Below, in pieces: positions 1 through 5,020 of a stretch of 5,020 nt of DNA; position 1 is the stretch's first letter; every line of letters begins with the position of its first letter. This DNA comes from a bacterium. GTDB lineage: Bacteria; Zixibacteria; MSB-5A5; GN15; FEB-12. The position numbers were made by a program, and so were the translations under genes. Where the stretch lies: positions 1 through 5,020 of the forward strand of contig JAUXBJ010000201.1 of assembly GCA_030619425.1 (NCBI GenBank), written 5' to 3'. The notes under the pieces are model-generated. The model was not told where the DNA came from. It made no database searches and saw only the letters and a program-made list of their open reading frames with translations.

Positions 1-1524
1 GTCGGACGGTTCCTGCAGATAGCGAAATCGGTAGTTCGGGAAGCTTTCGCCGTAGATCCAGTCTTCAAAGAACCAGTCCAGTTCCTGACCGGTAGCGGCC
101 TCAAAAACATCGCGAAAATCTTCCGTGGTAGCAGCAGCGTACTGGAATTGCGAGTTGTAATACGCCGCCACGGCGTCATAGAACAACTCGTTCCCCAGGA
201 CACCGCGGAGCATGTGGACCACCCAGGCCCCCTTGTCGTAAGACAGCCCGCCGTGGAAGATACTCCAGACATCAGAGGTGTCGCTGTCTTCGATATAGAT
301 GGTACCGACGCCGAGGTAGACCATGCCGTTCATGTAATTGTGGTAGGCGGCCCAGCCATCTTTCTCAAGAAAGTAATCCGCCTCGGCGTATGACGCCCAG
401 CCTTCATTGAGCCAGATATGCCCCCAGGAGCGACAAGTGATCATATTCCCGAACCACTGATGAGCCATCTCATGCACCACCACCCGCTCGTCAAAGCCGA
501 AACTGGTGCCGCTCATGGAGCTCATGGTCTGATGTTCCATGGCGCCGCCCCACTGGAAGTTGACGTGTCCGTATTTCTCCTTCGCAAACGGATACTGACC
601 GTACTTGTCGCTGAACACAGTGAGAGCATACGGCGTAATGTCGTATTGGGTAAGCGAGTAGTTGTAGTTGTCGGGATACACGGCGTGAATGATCGGCATC
701 GTATCCTGCCCGGCGTTGTAAACCCACTCATCGTACCAGACCGTGTACTTGGATATGGCTACCGAAAACAGATAGGTAGCGATAGGGTAACGTACCGACC
801 AGTAGAAAGTGTGCGCGTTGGCACCGTATGACACAGTAGAATCAAGGATGCCGTTGGAGGCGACATAGAAGGCGGTGTCCACCGTAATGGCGATATCCAT
901 AGAATCCGGTTTGTCGTCCATGCGATCCTTGCATGGCCACCAACTGCGCGCAAAATACGGCTGAGACAGAGACGAAATCACGGGCGTACCGTTGCGATAA
1001 GCAAAAGAGAACCCTTGAAACCCACCCTCGGTGGGATGGCCGTGATAGTAAAAGGTCGCCTCAAACTGTTCGCCGCTGTTTCGCACGGCGTCCAGCGAAA
1101 CAGTCACGACATTATCAAGGCGTGAAAAGGCCAGCGGACCACTTGACGCTTGGATCGAGTCGAGGATCATCGCGTCGTGAAAGTCTACTTGCACCTCGGC
1201 GACATCATCGATAGTTGCGGCAGCGACCATCTTGACAATGCCGTAGATAATCTCAGTGGTATCGTTAACTCGAATATTAACGTCGTAAAACAAGACATCG
1301 TAGTTCGTCTGGGTGTTTTCCACCGGCGCCCTGGCGGCCAGTTGGCGCACGAATTCTCTGTCGAGCGCAGCCGACGCTTTGCCCTCCCAAAGTTTCTGGT
1401 GTATCACCGATGCCGGCACATCATCCCAATCGGTTTCGGCCCGAGTGGGTGTGAAAATCAGGCCCAGAATCAGCAGTGTGGTAATGGTGAGGATAGAGAA
1501 TCTGATAACGCAAAACGATTTCAT
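1..1524 (-). CDS. Secreted M1-family zinc metallopeptidase (aminopeptidase N-like), C-terminus cut by window edge
   Basis: The reading frame is open from an ATG at 1524 to the left edge (508 codons, no stop). Residues 1-29 form a signal peptide with a hydrophobic run (LTITTLLILGLIF) and a TRA-E cleavage site, so the enzyme is exported. An N-terminal beta-rich part follows and holds SWWPCKDRMDDKP (194-206), a hallmark of secreted bacterial M1 enzymes. The catalytic part has GGAMEHQTM (326-334, a GAMEN variant), the zinc motif HEMAH (351-355) with the third ligand E374 in WLNEG exactly 18 residues on, and Y429 in SYDKGAWVVHMLR, the position of the transition-state tyrosine. It ends near the edge with DWIYGESFPNY, typical of the end of the M1 catalytic region. 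Known family role: zinc-dependent removal of N-terminal residues from peptides. The exact specificity is unknown. Any C-terminal beta-sandwich or sorting domain is outside the window. All core residues are present, so it is probably active. Confidence 0.95.
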   Translation of the reverse strand, partial: MKSFCVIRFSILTITTLLILGLIFTPTRAETDWDDVPASVIHQKLWEGKASAALDREFVRQLAARAPVENTQTNYDVLFYDVNIRVNDTTEIIYGIVKMVAAATIDDVAEVQVDFHDAMILDSIQASSGPLAFSRLDNVVTVSLDAVRNSGEQFEATFYYHGHPTEGGFQGFSFAYRNGTPVISSLSQPYFARSWWPCKDRMDDKPDSMDIAITVDTAFYVASNGILDSTVSYGANAHTFYWSVRYPIATYLFSVAISKYTVWYDEWVYNAGQDTMPIIHAVYPDNYNYSLTQYDITPYALTVFSDKYGQYPFAKEKYGHVNFQWGGAMEHQTMSSMSGTSFGFDERVVVHEMAHQWFGNMITCRSWGHIWLNEGWASYAEADYFLEKDGWAAYHNYMNGMVYLGVGTIYIEDSDTSDVWSIFHGGLSYDKGAWVVHMLRGVLGNELFYDAVAAYYNSQFQYAAATTEDFRDVFEAATGQELDWFFEDWIYGESFPNYRFRYLQEPSD

Positions 1525-1528
1525 CAAG

Positions 1529-1534
1529 CTCTCC
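1529..1534 (-). promoter_or_regulatory. Ribosome binding site of the M1 peptidase gene
   Basis: The minus strand reads GGAGAG here. The GGAG core ends 6 nt before the ATG at 1524, a normal distance, and the signal peptide begins directly at that ATG, which supports this start. Confidence 0.7.
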
Positions 1535-1625
1535 AGGCAACGGTGTGACGTCAAATTTCGTAACTGCACAAAACCGGCTTGGTTCCGTTCCTCCGTCCGG
1601 TTGCACTTGCCGATAGACTACCCGC

Positions 1626-1653
1626 AACTTATCCGAAAGGCGGTTTTTGTCAA
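1626..1653 (-). promoter_or_regulatory. Possible sigma70-type promoter for the M1 peptidase gene
   Basis: The minus strand has a perfect TTGACA (1653-1648), a 16-nt spacer and TAAGTT (1631-1626), which matches the -10 consensus at only three positions. It would give a leader of roughly 95-100 nt before the ATG at 1524. That leader contains an AACCGG/CCGGTT inverted repeat (1572-1577 and 1597-1602). A weaker alternative -10-like TATACC lies just upstream, around 1655-1660. The call rests mainly on the -35 box and the position. Confidence 0.3.
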
Positions 1654-1752
1654 GGTATAACAGGTTATCGGCCAGCGACATCAAAGCTGAACAGGGATCA
1701 CGAAGGACGCACCATAACACTGTTCATAAGTGCATCACCCAAGTCCGCGTTG

Positions 1753-1773
1753 GGGGCGGCCTTGCGTCGCCCC
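1753..1773. repeat. Short GC-rich inverted repeat (hairpin 1 of an intergenic cluster)
   Basis: GGGGCGGC (1753-1760) pairs with GTCGCCCC (1766-1773) over 8 positions including one G-T, with a 5-nt loop. No T-tract follows on either strand. It is the leftmost of three hairpins packed between the two minus-strand genes. Confidence 0.55.
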
Positions 1774-1784
1774 AGTGAACGCCA

Positions 1785-1805
1785 CTTGTGGTCGGCGAAC
1801 ACAAG
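1785..1805. repeat. Inverted repeat CTTGTG/CACAAG (hairpin 2 of an intergenic cluster)
   Basis: CTTGTG (1785-1790) and CACAAG (1800-1805) are perfect inverted copies around the 9-nt spacer GTCGGCGAA. The GC-rich sequence GCCCCGCCGCTAC follows directly. This resembles the style of dispersed intergenic repeats in metagenomic bacteria, but no second copy is present in the window. Confidence 0.45.
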
Positions 1806-1842
1806 CCCCGCCGCTACGTGATAGAAAACACACAATTCGTGC

Positions 1843-1906
1843 GCCGTGGACGTCCCCGTCTACCGCGCCGGCATGAAAGAGCCGGTGCACGGGGACGTAC
1901 ACCGGC
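1843..1906. repeat. Large imperfect inverted repeat downstream of the 776-residue protein gene
   Basis: Stem parts from outside in: GCC/GGC, GTG/CAC, a G/A mismatch, ACGTCCCCGT (1850-1859) with its perfect complement ACGGGGACGT (1889-1898), an unpaired CTACC on the left arm only, then GCGCCGGC (1865-1872) with GCCGGTGC (1881-1888, one G-T) around the loop ATGAAAGA. The right edge lies 27 nt past the stop codon of the upstream minus-strand gene. The only T-rich stretch on the minus strand (TGTGTTTTC) starts about 10 nt beyond the stem, so it is not a textbook intrinsic terminator. It could protect mRNA 3' ends, act as an atypical terminator, or be a dispersed palindromic element. Confidence 0.7.
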
Positions 1907-1933
1907 CACAAGAATCTGTTGTTGACGGCTACC

Positions 1934-4264
1934 TCAGTACGGATTACCGCACGGGATTGGTCCGCCATTGAACATGTAATCAACCATATAGACCAGATCA
2001 TCGATATTGATTAGCAAATCGCAGGTCAGGTCGCCCACATGCAACTCCGGTTCGGGGCGCGGGCCCATGTTGAACATATAGTCCACCAGGTAGACCAGGT
2101 CGGCGATCATGATGATGCTATCATAGTCGTTATCCCCATGGAACCGCCATACCCGCATCCGCACCGAGATTTTCTCCGGGCTGTTACTCGCCGACGCTGC
2201 CGTGATCAGGAGCGTGTCCTCATACTCACCGAAGGGGAAACCGGATGAATTGCAGAAGAAGCTGAAGCTTGCCGGGACATTGCCACCGGTCACTTGCGGG
2301 TAGAGCCAGGGGATGTTATCCACCAGTTCCCACTCCATACAGCCGCCGAATTTGTTCCAGATCTCCGTGGCCACCGGCGGCGTCGGACCGGCATTCTCCT
2401 GGGTCGGAATGACATACCGATCTATCGGCAGATGGATCTCCGGCGTTTCGGTGGCCGCTTGCACCTGATAGACAACCGGCAGGTAGCGCGGTGAGTTGTC
2501 GGCGTTTGGAGCTACGATCATGATAGTATCCAGGTAATCCCCTACCGGCAACTCGAGAAAGTTGGCCGAGACCGTGAAGGCCTCCGAACTGGTTCCGGTA
2601 TCCGGCCAGACCGTGAAATAGTCGGACTCGTAGACTATCTCTATCGGCATCGGATTATCACCACCGTAATTGGAAACGACAAAAGTACGCGACGGCGCCA
2701 CGCCCATCCAGCCCATGCTGCACTCATAGACGGGCAGGTTGAGCGAATCTACGTTGACCCCGAGATGCGCCGGATTCTCTCGATAGATGAAATGCAACTC
2801 CACCGGATAGGGGGAATTGATCGCCTCGTTCGAGTAGATCCAGAGCGTGTCGTAGTAATCATTACCGGCCGAGCCGCCCGGGAGTTTGAAGAAGAGCTCG
2901 ACACCCAGCGGAGCAGTACCACTGTCCGGCTCCATGTTGAAGATACGTACGGTGCTTTCTTCCACCCAGAAGTTCATGAGACCGGCGCCGCCGTTGAGCA
3001 CCATGATGGTGCGATTGGGGATGGAATCCACCGGTACTTTAACGATAATCGTGTAGCCGGCCGAGTCAGTCTCGATAATCGGCAGGTCGGAGCCGACCGA
3101 GAGATTGACCGGCACCAATACCGGACTGTTGCCGGCGGCCGGATCGCTGACTACAATGGTATCGTAGTATTCATCGTACGCCAGACCGGTAATATCCACC
3201 GTGAGAGTGACATCGCCGGAATCGACGCCACTGGTGGGAACCAATGTCAACCAACTTTCGCTGTGGGCAACCGTCCAGTTCAGCACCGACGCACTGACAT
3301 TGGTGATGGTTAAGGTCTTCGGCGCCGGATTGTCGCCGCCGGCAATGGCGTCGAAGAAGAACTCGTCCGGTTCAACTGCGATCTCCGGCGACGGCGGCTC
3401 CATAGCCAGGGTCACCACCACATGTTGTGGCGAGTTAGCCGCATTGGCTGAGGCCACTTCGATGGTGTCAGTATACAAGCCGGCTGACAACCCGATGGAA
3501 TTGACACTGACATTAATCGTCTGGACCGTATTCCCCTGGGTCGGGGTCACAATCAGCCAGTCGGCGTCCTCATTCAACTCGAAGAACACCGGATCGCCGT
3601 CCGTAGCCACCTCGAAAGTCTGACTCGCGGGGTTGCTGCCTCCCTCAATGGCGGCAAAATGCAGCGAGTCGGGGGTGACCATCAGATTGATCGGCTCCGT
3701 GTAATCCGGATCATGAATCACATTCTTCCCGGTGAAAAACGGGAAATAGTTCCCTACGCCCTGTCCGCCGACAAACTTGTACACACTCGAGGAACTGAAC
3801 GCCAGAGTGTCGACGACTATGGAATCGTTAACATTCCAGTCCGACAGCGTAAAGTAGTAAGATACCCACAACCTTCTGCCATCGCCGGCCGGCACCCCTA
3901 TGTCGTACATCTTGGAGCCGGCGAAGAGAAAACGCTGGTTGGCATTGGTCAGATCGATGTCGTTGTCCTCATATACGAACGGCCCGATTTCAAACATGTT
4001 GGCCAGGTCGGTCTTGGTCGTGCTGTCCATCTGAAGATTTGGGTTGTCCCAGCTGAATCCCATGGTGGCCCCGAATACGTCGTTGGAATCATTGAATACA
4101 TAGAGATCCAACTGAACCTGCAATTGAGCGGTCGCAGCGTGCGGTGTCACCGCCACCACGAGGTCCACGGTGTCCGGAGCACCCAGACCGTCAGTGCCGG
4201 CATCGGCGGTTCCGACCGCCAATATCAACAAAAGTCCAAGAGCCAAAACTGTCTTGATCGTCAT
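1934..4264 (-). CDS. Secreted multi-domain protein: cohesin-like domain, five BACON/Ig-like repeats, C-terminal dockerin-like pair
   Basis: Complete 776-residue frame. Residues 1-22 are a signal peptide (VLALGLLLILAVGTADA). Residues about 32-178 look like a cohesin-type beta-sandwich (LDLYVFNDSNDVFGATMGFSWDNP). Five Ig-like repeats of the BACON type follow at about 193-288, 293-390, 394-494, 499-602 and 606-705. Each ends with a Y-x-D-T-(I/L) strand (Asp at 266, 368, 472, 579, 683) and an NSP turn 11-13 residues later. Repeats 1 and 2 keep the W-L-x-x-x-P-T-x-G signature (236-244, 338-346). The C-terminus is a dockerin-like pair: D711/D713/D715/D722 in GDNDYDSIIMIADLVYLVDY, and D745/T747/D749/D756 in GDLTCDLLINIDDLVYMVDY, 34 residues apart. 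C748 and C772 could form a disulfide. There is no catalytic domain, so a structural, adhesive or scaffold role on the cell surface is inferred. The domain calls are by eye; the gene itself is secure. Confidence 0.9.
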   Translation of the reverse strand: MTIKTVLALGLLLILAVGTADAGTDGLGAPDTVDLVVAVTPHAATAQLQVQLDLYVFNDSNDVFGATMGFSWDNPNLQMDSTTKTDLANMFEIGPFVYEDNDIDLTNANQRFLFAGSKMYDIGVPAGDGRRLWVSYYFTLSDWNVNDSIVVDTLAFSSSSVYKFVGGQGVGNYFPFFTGKNVIHDPDYTEPINLMVTPDSLHFAAIEGGSNPASQTFEVATDGDPVFFELNEDADWLIVTPTQGNTVQTINVSVNSIGLSAGLYTDTIEVASANAANSPQHVVVTLAMEPPSPEIAVEPDEFFFDAIAGGDNPAPKTLTITNVSASVLNWTVAHSESWLTLVPTSGVDSGDVTLTVDITGLAYDEYYDTIVVSDPAAGNSPVLVPVNLSVGSDLPIIETDSAGYTIIVKVPVDSIPNRTIMVLNGGAGLMNFWVEESTVRIFNMEPDSGTAPLGVELFFKLPGGSAGNDYYDTLWIYSNEAINSPYPVELHFIYRENPAHLGVNVDSLNLPVYECSMGWMGVAPSRTFVVSNYGGDNPMPIEIVYESDYFTVWPDTGTSSEAFTVSANFLELPVGDYLDTIMIVAPNADNSPRYLPVVYQVQAATETPEIHLPIDRYVIPTQENAGPTPPVATEIWNKFGGCMEWELVDNIPWLYPQVTGGNVPASFSFFCNSSGFPFGEYEDTLLITAASASNSPEKISVRMRVWRFHGDNDYDSIIMIADLVYLVDYMFNMGPRPEPELHVGDLTCDLLINIDDLVYMVDYMFNGGPIPCGNPY
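1962..2115 (-). repeat. DNA direct repeat encoding the two dockerin-like Ca-binding motifs
   Basis: The segment starting TTGAACATGTAATCAACCAT (plus strand, near 1968) recurs 102 nt later as TTGAACATATAGTCCACCAG. The resemblance continues through TAGACCAGATC/TAGACCAGGTC, so the two dockerin motifs (34 codons apart) are visibly related at DNA level. This is the normal duplicated build of dockerin domains and part of the coding sequence. Confidence 0.6.
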
Positions 4265-4272
4265 CTCATTTG

Positions 4273-4279
4273 CCTCCTT
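4273..4279 (-). promoter_or_regulatory. Strong ribosome binding site of the 776-residue protein gene
   Basis: The minus strand reads AAGGAGG, a full anti-16S match, 8 nt before the ATG at 4264. This fixes the start ahead of the signal peptide. An out-of-frame ATG (ATGAGATGA) lies between them and stops after two codons, so it does not compete as a gene start. No convincing -35/-10 pair was found upstream on the minus strand. Confidence 0.85.
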
Positions 4280-4773
4280 GCGAATAGATCGAAAGTATTG
4301 TCCCGTCTGCTTATGCTAAAAACCAAGTTCATTCAGTGCCTGCGACTCGTCTGGTTATGCTGTAGGAAATGACCAATCGGTTGCGGTCACTCCATCCGTC
4401 AATCACCACGGTGTCTGAACGCTACACTATTATCGCGACTTCGGATGAACCTTGCGATGGAGCCCGTGTGAAACCCACTACAAGGCGGACTACAACAGCC
4501 CTCGTTATTGCGAGCACATAACATAGACTCAGTATGGATATAAGAGTCGTATCAAACCCGCACTAACTTATCAGTCTGACCCGACAGCGTTCACTCGTCC
4601 TGTACAACAACAAAATACGCTGCCTCTGGGTGTTCGTCAAGCGATTTTGCGTCTCCCGCCATCTGAGCTACCTGACGGCGTTGACAATCAGTCCGTGGAT
4701 GATATGCTTAGTCACAGTAGATGCCCTGTTCCGAAGGGGTTGCGAAGCGAGGTTTCGACAATGCTCTCCCGAA
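4280..4773. other. Gene-free intergenic stretch
   Basis: No frame on either strand has a ribosome binding site, protein-like composition and useful length together. Upstream control sequences of the minus-strand gene should lie in its left part. The only promoter-like pair seen is on the plus strand at 4681-4708. No tRNA cloverleaf or other RNA gene was recognised. Confidence 0.6.
4681..4708 (+). promoter_or_regulatory. Possible rightward sigma70-type promoter with no obvious gene
   Basis: Perfect TTGACA (4681-4686), a 16-nt spacer and TATGCT (4703-4708, four of six positions). A transcript would run through the palindromic sequence at 4774-4832 toward the insertion sequence. No start codon with a ribosome binding site follows before 4945. 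It may be a chance match, a promoter for a small RNA, or outside transcription into the transposase gene. Confidence 0.25.
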
Positions 4774-4800
4774 AGGTCAAAACCACAGGGGTTTTGACCT
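4774..4800. repeat. Perfect 11-bp inverted repeat
   Basis: AGGTCAAAACC (4774-4784) and GGTTTTGACCT (4790-4800) are exact inverted copies around ACAGG. Only a very short TTTC follows on the minus strand and no T-tract on the plus strand, so terminator function is uncertain. It sits with a second palindrome 17 nt to the right, suggesting a structured or dispersed intergenic element. Confidence 0.65.
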
Positions 4801-4817
4801 ACACTTACTTCCACCTG

Positions 4818-4832
4818 GGCCGGATTCCGGCC
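4818..4832. repeat. Perfect 15-bp palindrome GGCCGGA-T-TCCGGCC
   Basis: Seven bases on each side are exact inverted copies about a single central T. This is too tight for an RNA hairpin without opening inner pairs, so it suits a protein-binding site or part of a REP-like repeat at least as well. It lies 29 nt left of the IS-end direct repeats. Confidence 0.55.
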
Positions 4833-4861
4833 GGTCCGAATCACCAAAAAGCTGTGTTCCC

Positions 4862-4907
4862 GCAAAGTGATAATGTCCTATTTGAGCAAAGTAGAAATGT
4901 CCTGTTG
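4862..4907 (+). repeat. Two tandem 22-bp direct repeats at the IS end (24-nt period)
   Basis: Copy 1 (4862-4883) and copy 2 (4886-4907) share GCAAAGT, then three differing bases, then AATGTCCT, then N-TT: 17 of 22 positions match. Repeated sites of this kind just inside an IS end commonly serve as transposase binding sites; that role is inferred here. Copy 2 overlaps where the -35 region of the transposase promoter would be. Confidence 0.7.
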
Positions 4908-4913
4908 ATAAGT

Positions 4914-4919
4914 TATAAT
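4914..4919 (+). promoter_or_regulatory. Consensus -10 box (TATAAT) of the transposase gene
   Basis: A perfect TATAAT lies 25 nt before the transposase ATG. At 16-17 nt upstream the -35 position reads GTAGAA or TAGAAA, a poor match, inside the second end repeat. Either the promoter is weak or it is completed from elsewhere. TTGAGC at 4882-4887 is too far away (26 nt) to act as its -35. Confidence 0.45.
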
Positions 4920-4935
4920 GACTACCAAAAAGTAA

Positions 4936-4941
4936 GGGAGG
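4936..4941 (+). promoter_or_regulatory. Ribosome binding site of the transposase gene, close-set
   Basis: GGGAGG ends only 3 nt before the ATG at 4945, closer than usual. The flanking AAGG (4934-4937) can pair at a more normal distance. No other start in this frame is better placed within the window. Confidence 0.55.
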
Positions 4942-4944
4942 ATT

Positions 4945-5020
4945 ATGGCTGGAGAGGATATTATCAGGATGAGGTTGCGGGAGTTGAAAAGGCTGAAGGT
5001 GTTGCATGCTGTTTTGGACA
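4945..5020 (+). CDS. N-terminus of a probable ISNCY/IS1202-type transposase, cut by window edge
   Basis: Only 25 codons are visible. They open with MAGEDIIRMRLRELKRLKVL and end with HAVLD. In ISNCY/IS1202-like transposases the protein opens with a short stretch like this (an ELKRLxVxxxVxD pattern) leading into a helix-turn-helix of the type 'xQxxAAxxLxLSxRQxRR', then a DDE integrase core. Those later parts are beyond the window. The upstream ribosome binding site, TATAAT and tandem end repeats agree with an IS gene reading inward from its left end. A related IS481- or IS21-like transposase with a similar HTH is the main alternative. The family call is from memory of the N-terminal pattern and rests on few residues. 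Confidence 0.6.
   Translation, partial: MAGEDIIRMRLRELKRLKVLHAVLD

Larger units (their letters stand above)
4855..5020 (+). mobile_element. Left end of a probable ISNCY/IS1202-type insertion sequence, cut by window edge
   Basis: Called from three things in the right order: tandem end repeats (4862-4907), a promoter -10 box (4914-4919), and a transposase-like N-terminus (4945 on). The exact outer boundary is unknown because the opposite end is outside the window; 4855 (TGTTCCCGC) is a guess. No target-site duplication can be judged. Whether the element is intact cannot be seen. Confidence 0.55.

Noticed and set aside
148..831. Plus-strand open frames over the peptidase region
   Set aside because: They are antisense to the HEMAH, GAMEH and YDKGA motifs of the M1 peptidase, which fix the real coding strand and frame.
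1150..1660. Overlapping plus- and minus-strand open frames around the peptidase start
   Set aside because: The signal peptide, ribosome binding site and continuous M1 frame explain this stretch; the others show no start signal or domain.
1843..1906. Integron attC site
   Set aside because: The structure has a bulged stem, but the ends lack a GTTRRRY/RYYYAAC pair in the right places and no integrase or cassette pattern is present.
1843..1906. Canonical intrinsic terminator of the 776-residue protein gene
   Set aside because: The stem is strong but the minus strand lacks a T-run directly after it, so it is kept as an inverted repeat with uncertain function.
1735..2001. 88-codon minus-strand frame across the hairpin cluster
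   Set aside because: It starts inside the dockerin coding sequence in another frame and runs through inverted repeats; its text looks like translated repeat DNA.
2765..3313. Long plus-strand open frame (182 codons) antisense to the 776-residue protein
   Set aside because: It lies wholly inside a secure coding region with clear domains on the other strand, its composition is rich in Arg/His/Asp as expected of antisense translation, and it has no ribosome binding site.
3659..4372. Plus-strand open frame of 237 codons
   Set aside because: It covers the N-terminal part and signal peptide region of the minus-strand gene in antisense and shows no recognisable domain.
4862..4907. CRISPR array
   Set aside because: There are only two imperfect repeats with a 2-nt gap, no spacers and no cas genes; the context fits an IS end.
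4668..5007. Minus-strand frames of 65 and 76 codons at the right end
   Set aside because: They cross the palindromes, the IS end repeats and the transposase start in antisense, with no ribosome binding site.

Overview
The window has about 52-55% G+C by eye and holds parts of three protein-coding genes. Two are secreted-protein genes on the minus strand. The third is the start of a mobile-element gene on the plus strand at the right edge. The large protein has tandem BACON/Ig-like repeats and ends in a dockerin-like pair with the wording ADLVYLVDYMF/DDLVYMVDYMF. That style resembles secreted proteins of the FCB-side candidate phyla, particularly Zixibacteria-like genomes known from metagenomes. 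This placement rests on recalled family style, not on a marker gene.

Layout, left to right. Positions 1-1524 (minus) encode the first 508 residues of a secreted M1-family zinc metallopeptidase. It has a signal peptide, a PCKD motif, a GAMEH exopeptidase motif, HEMAH-X18-E and a catalytic-type Tyr in YDKGA; its C-terminus lies beyond the left edge. Positions 1525-1933 are an intergenic stretch with a possible promoter for the peptidase and three successive hairpins, the last one large and only partly symmetrical. Positions 1934-4264 (minus) encode a complete 776-residue secreted protein: signal peptide, cohesin-like N-terminal domain, five BACON/Ig-like repeats of about 104 residues, and a C-terminal dockerin-like pair. 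Positions 4265 to about 4855 hold no convincing gene but contain palindromic sequence at 4774-4832. From about 4855 to the right edge lies what looks like the left end of an insertion sequence: a 24-nt-period direct repeat, a consensus -10 box, a ribosome binding site and the first 25 codons of an ISNCY/IS1202-type transposase.

The two minus-strand genes probably both act outside the cytoplasm, one as a peptidase and one as a structural or adhesive multi-domain protein. They are separated by about 410 bases with structured DNA between them, so a shared operon is not established. No defence system, CRISPR array, rRNA or tRNA gene was seen. The most unusual points are the cohesin-like plus dockerin-like architecture in one polypeptide, the intergenic hairpin clusters, and the repeat/promoter layout at the IS end.
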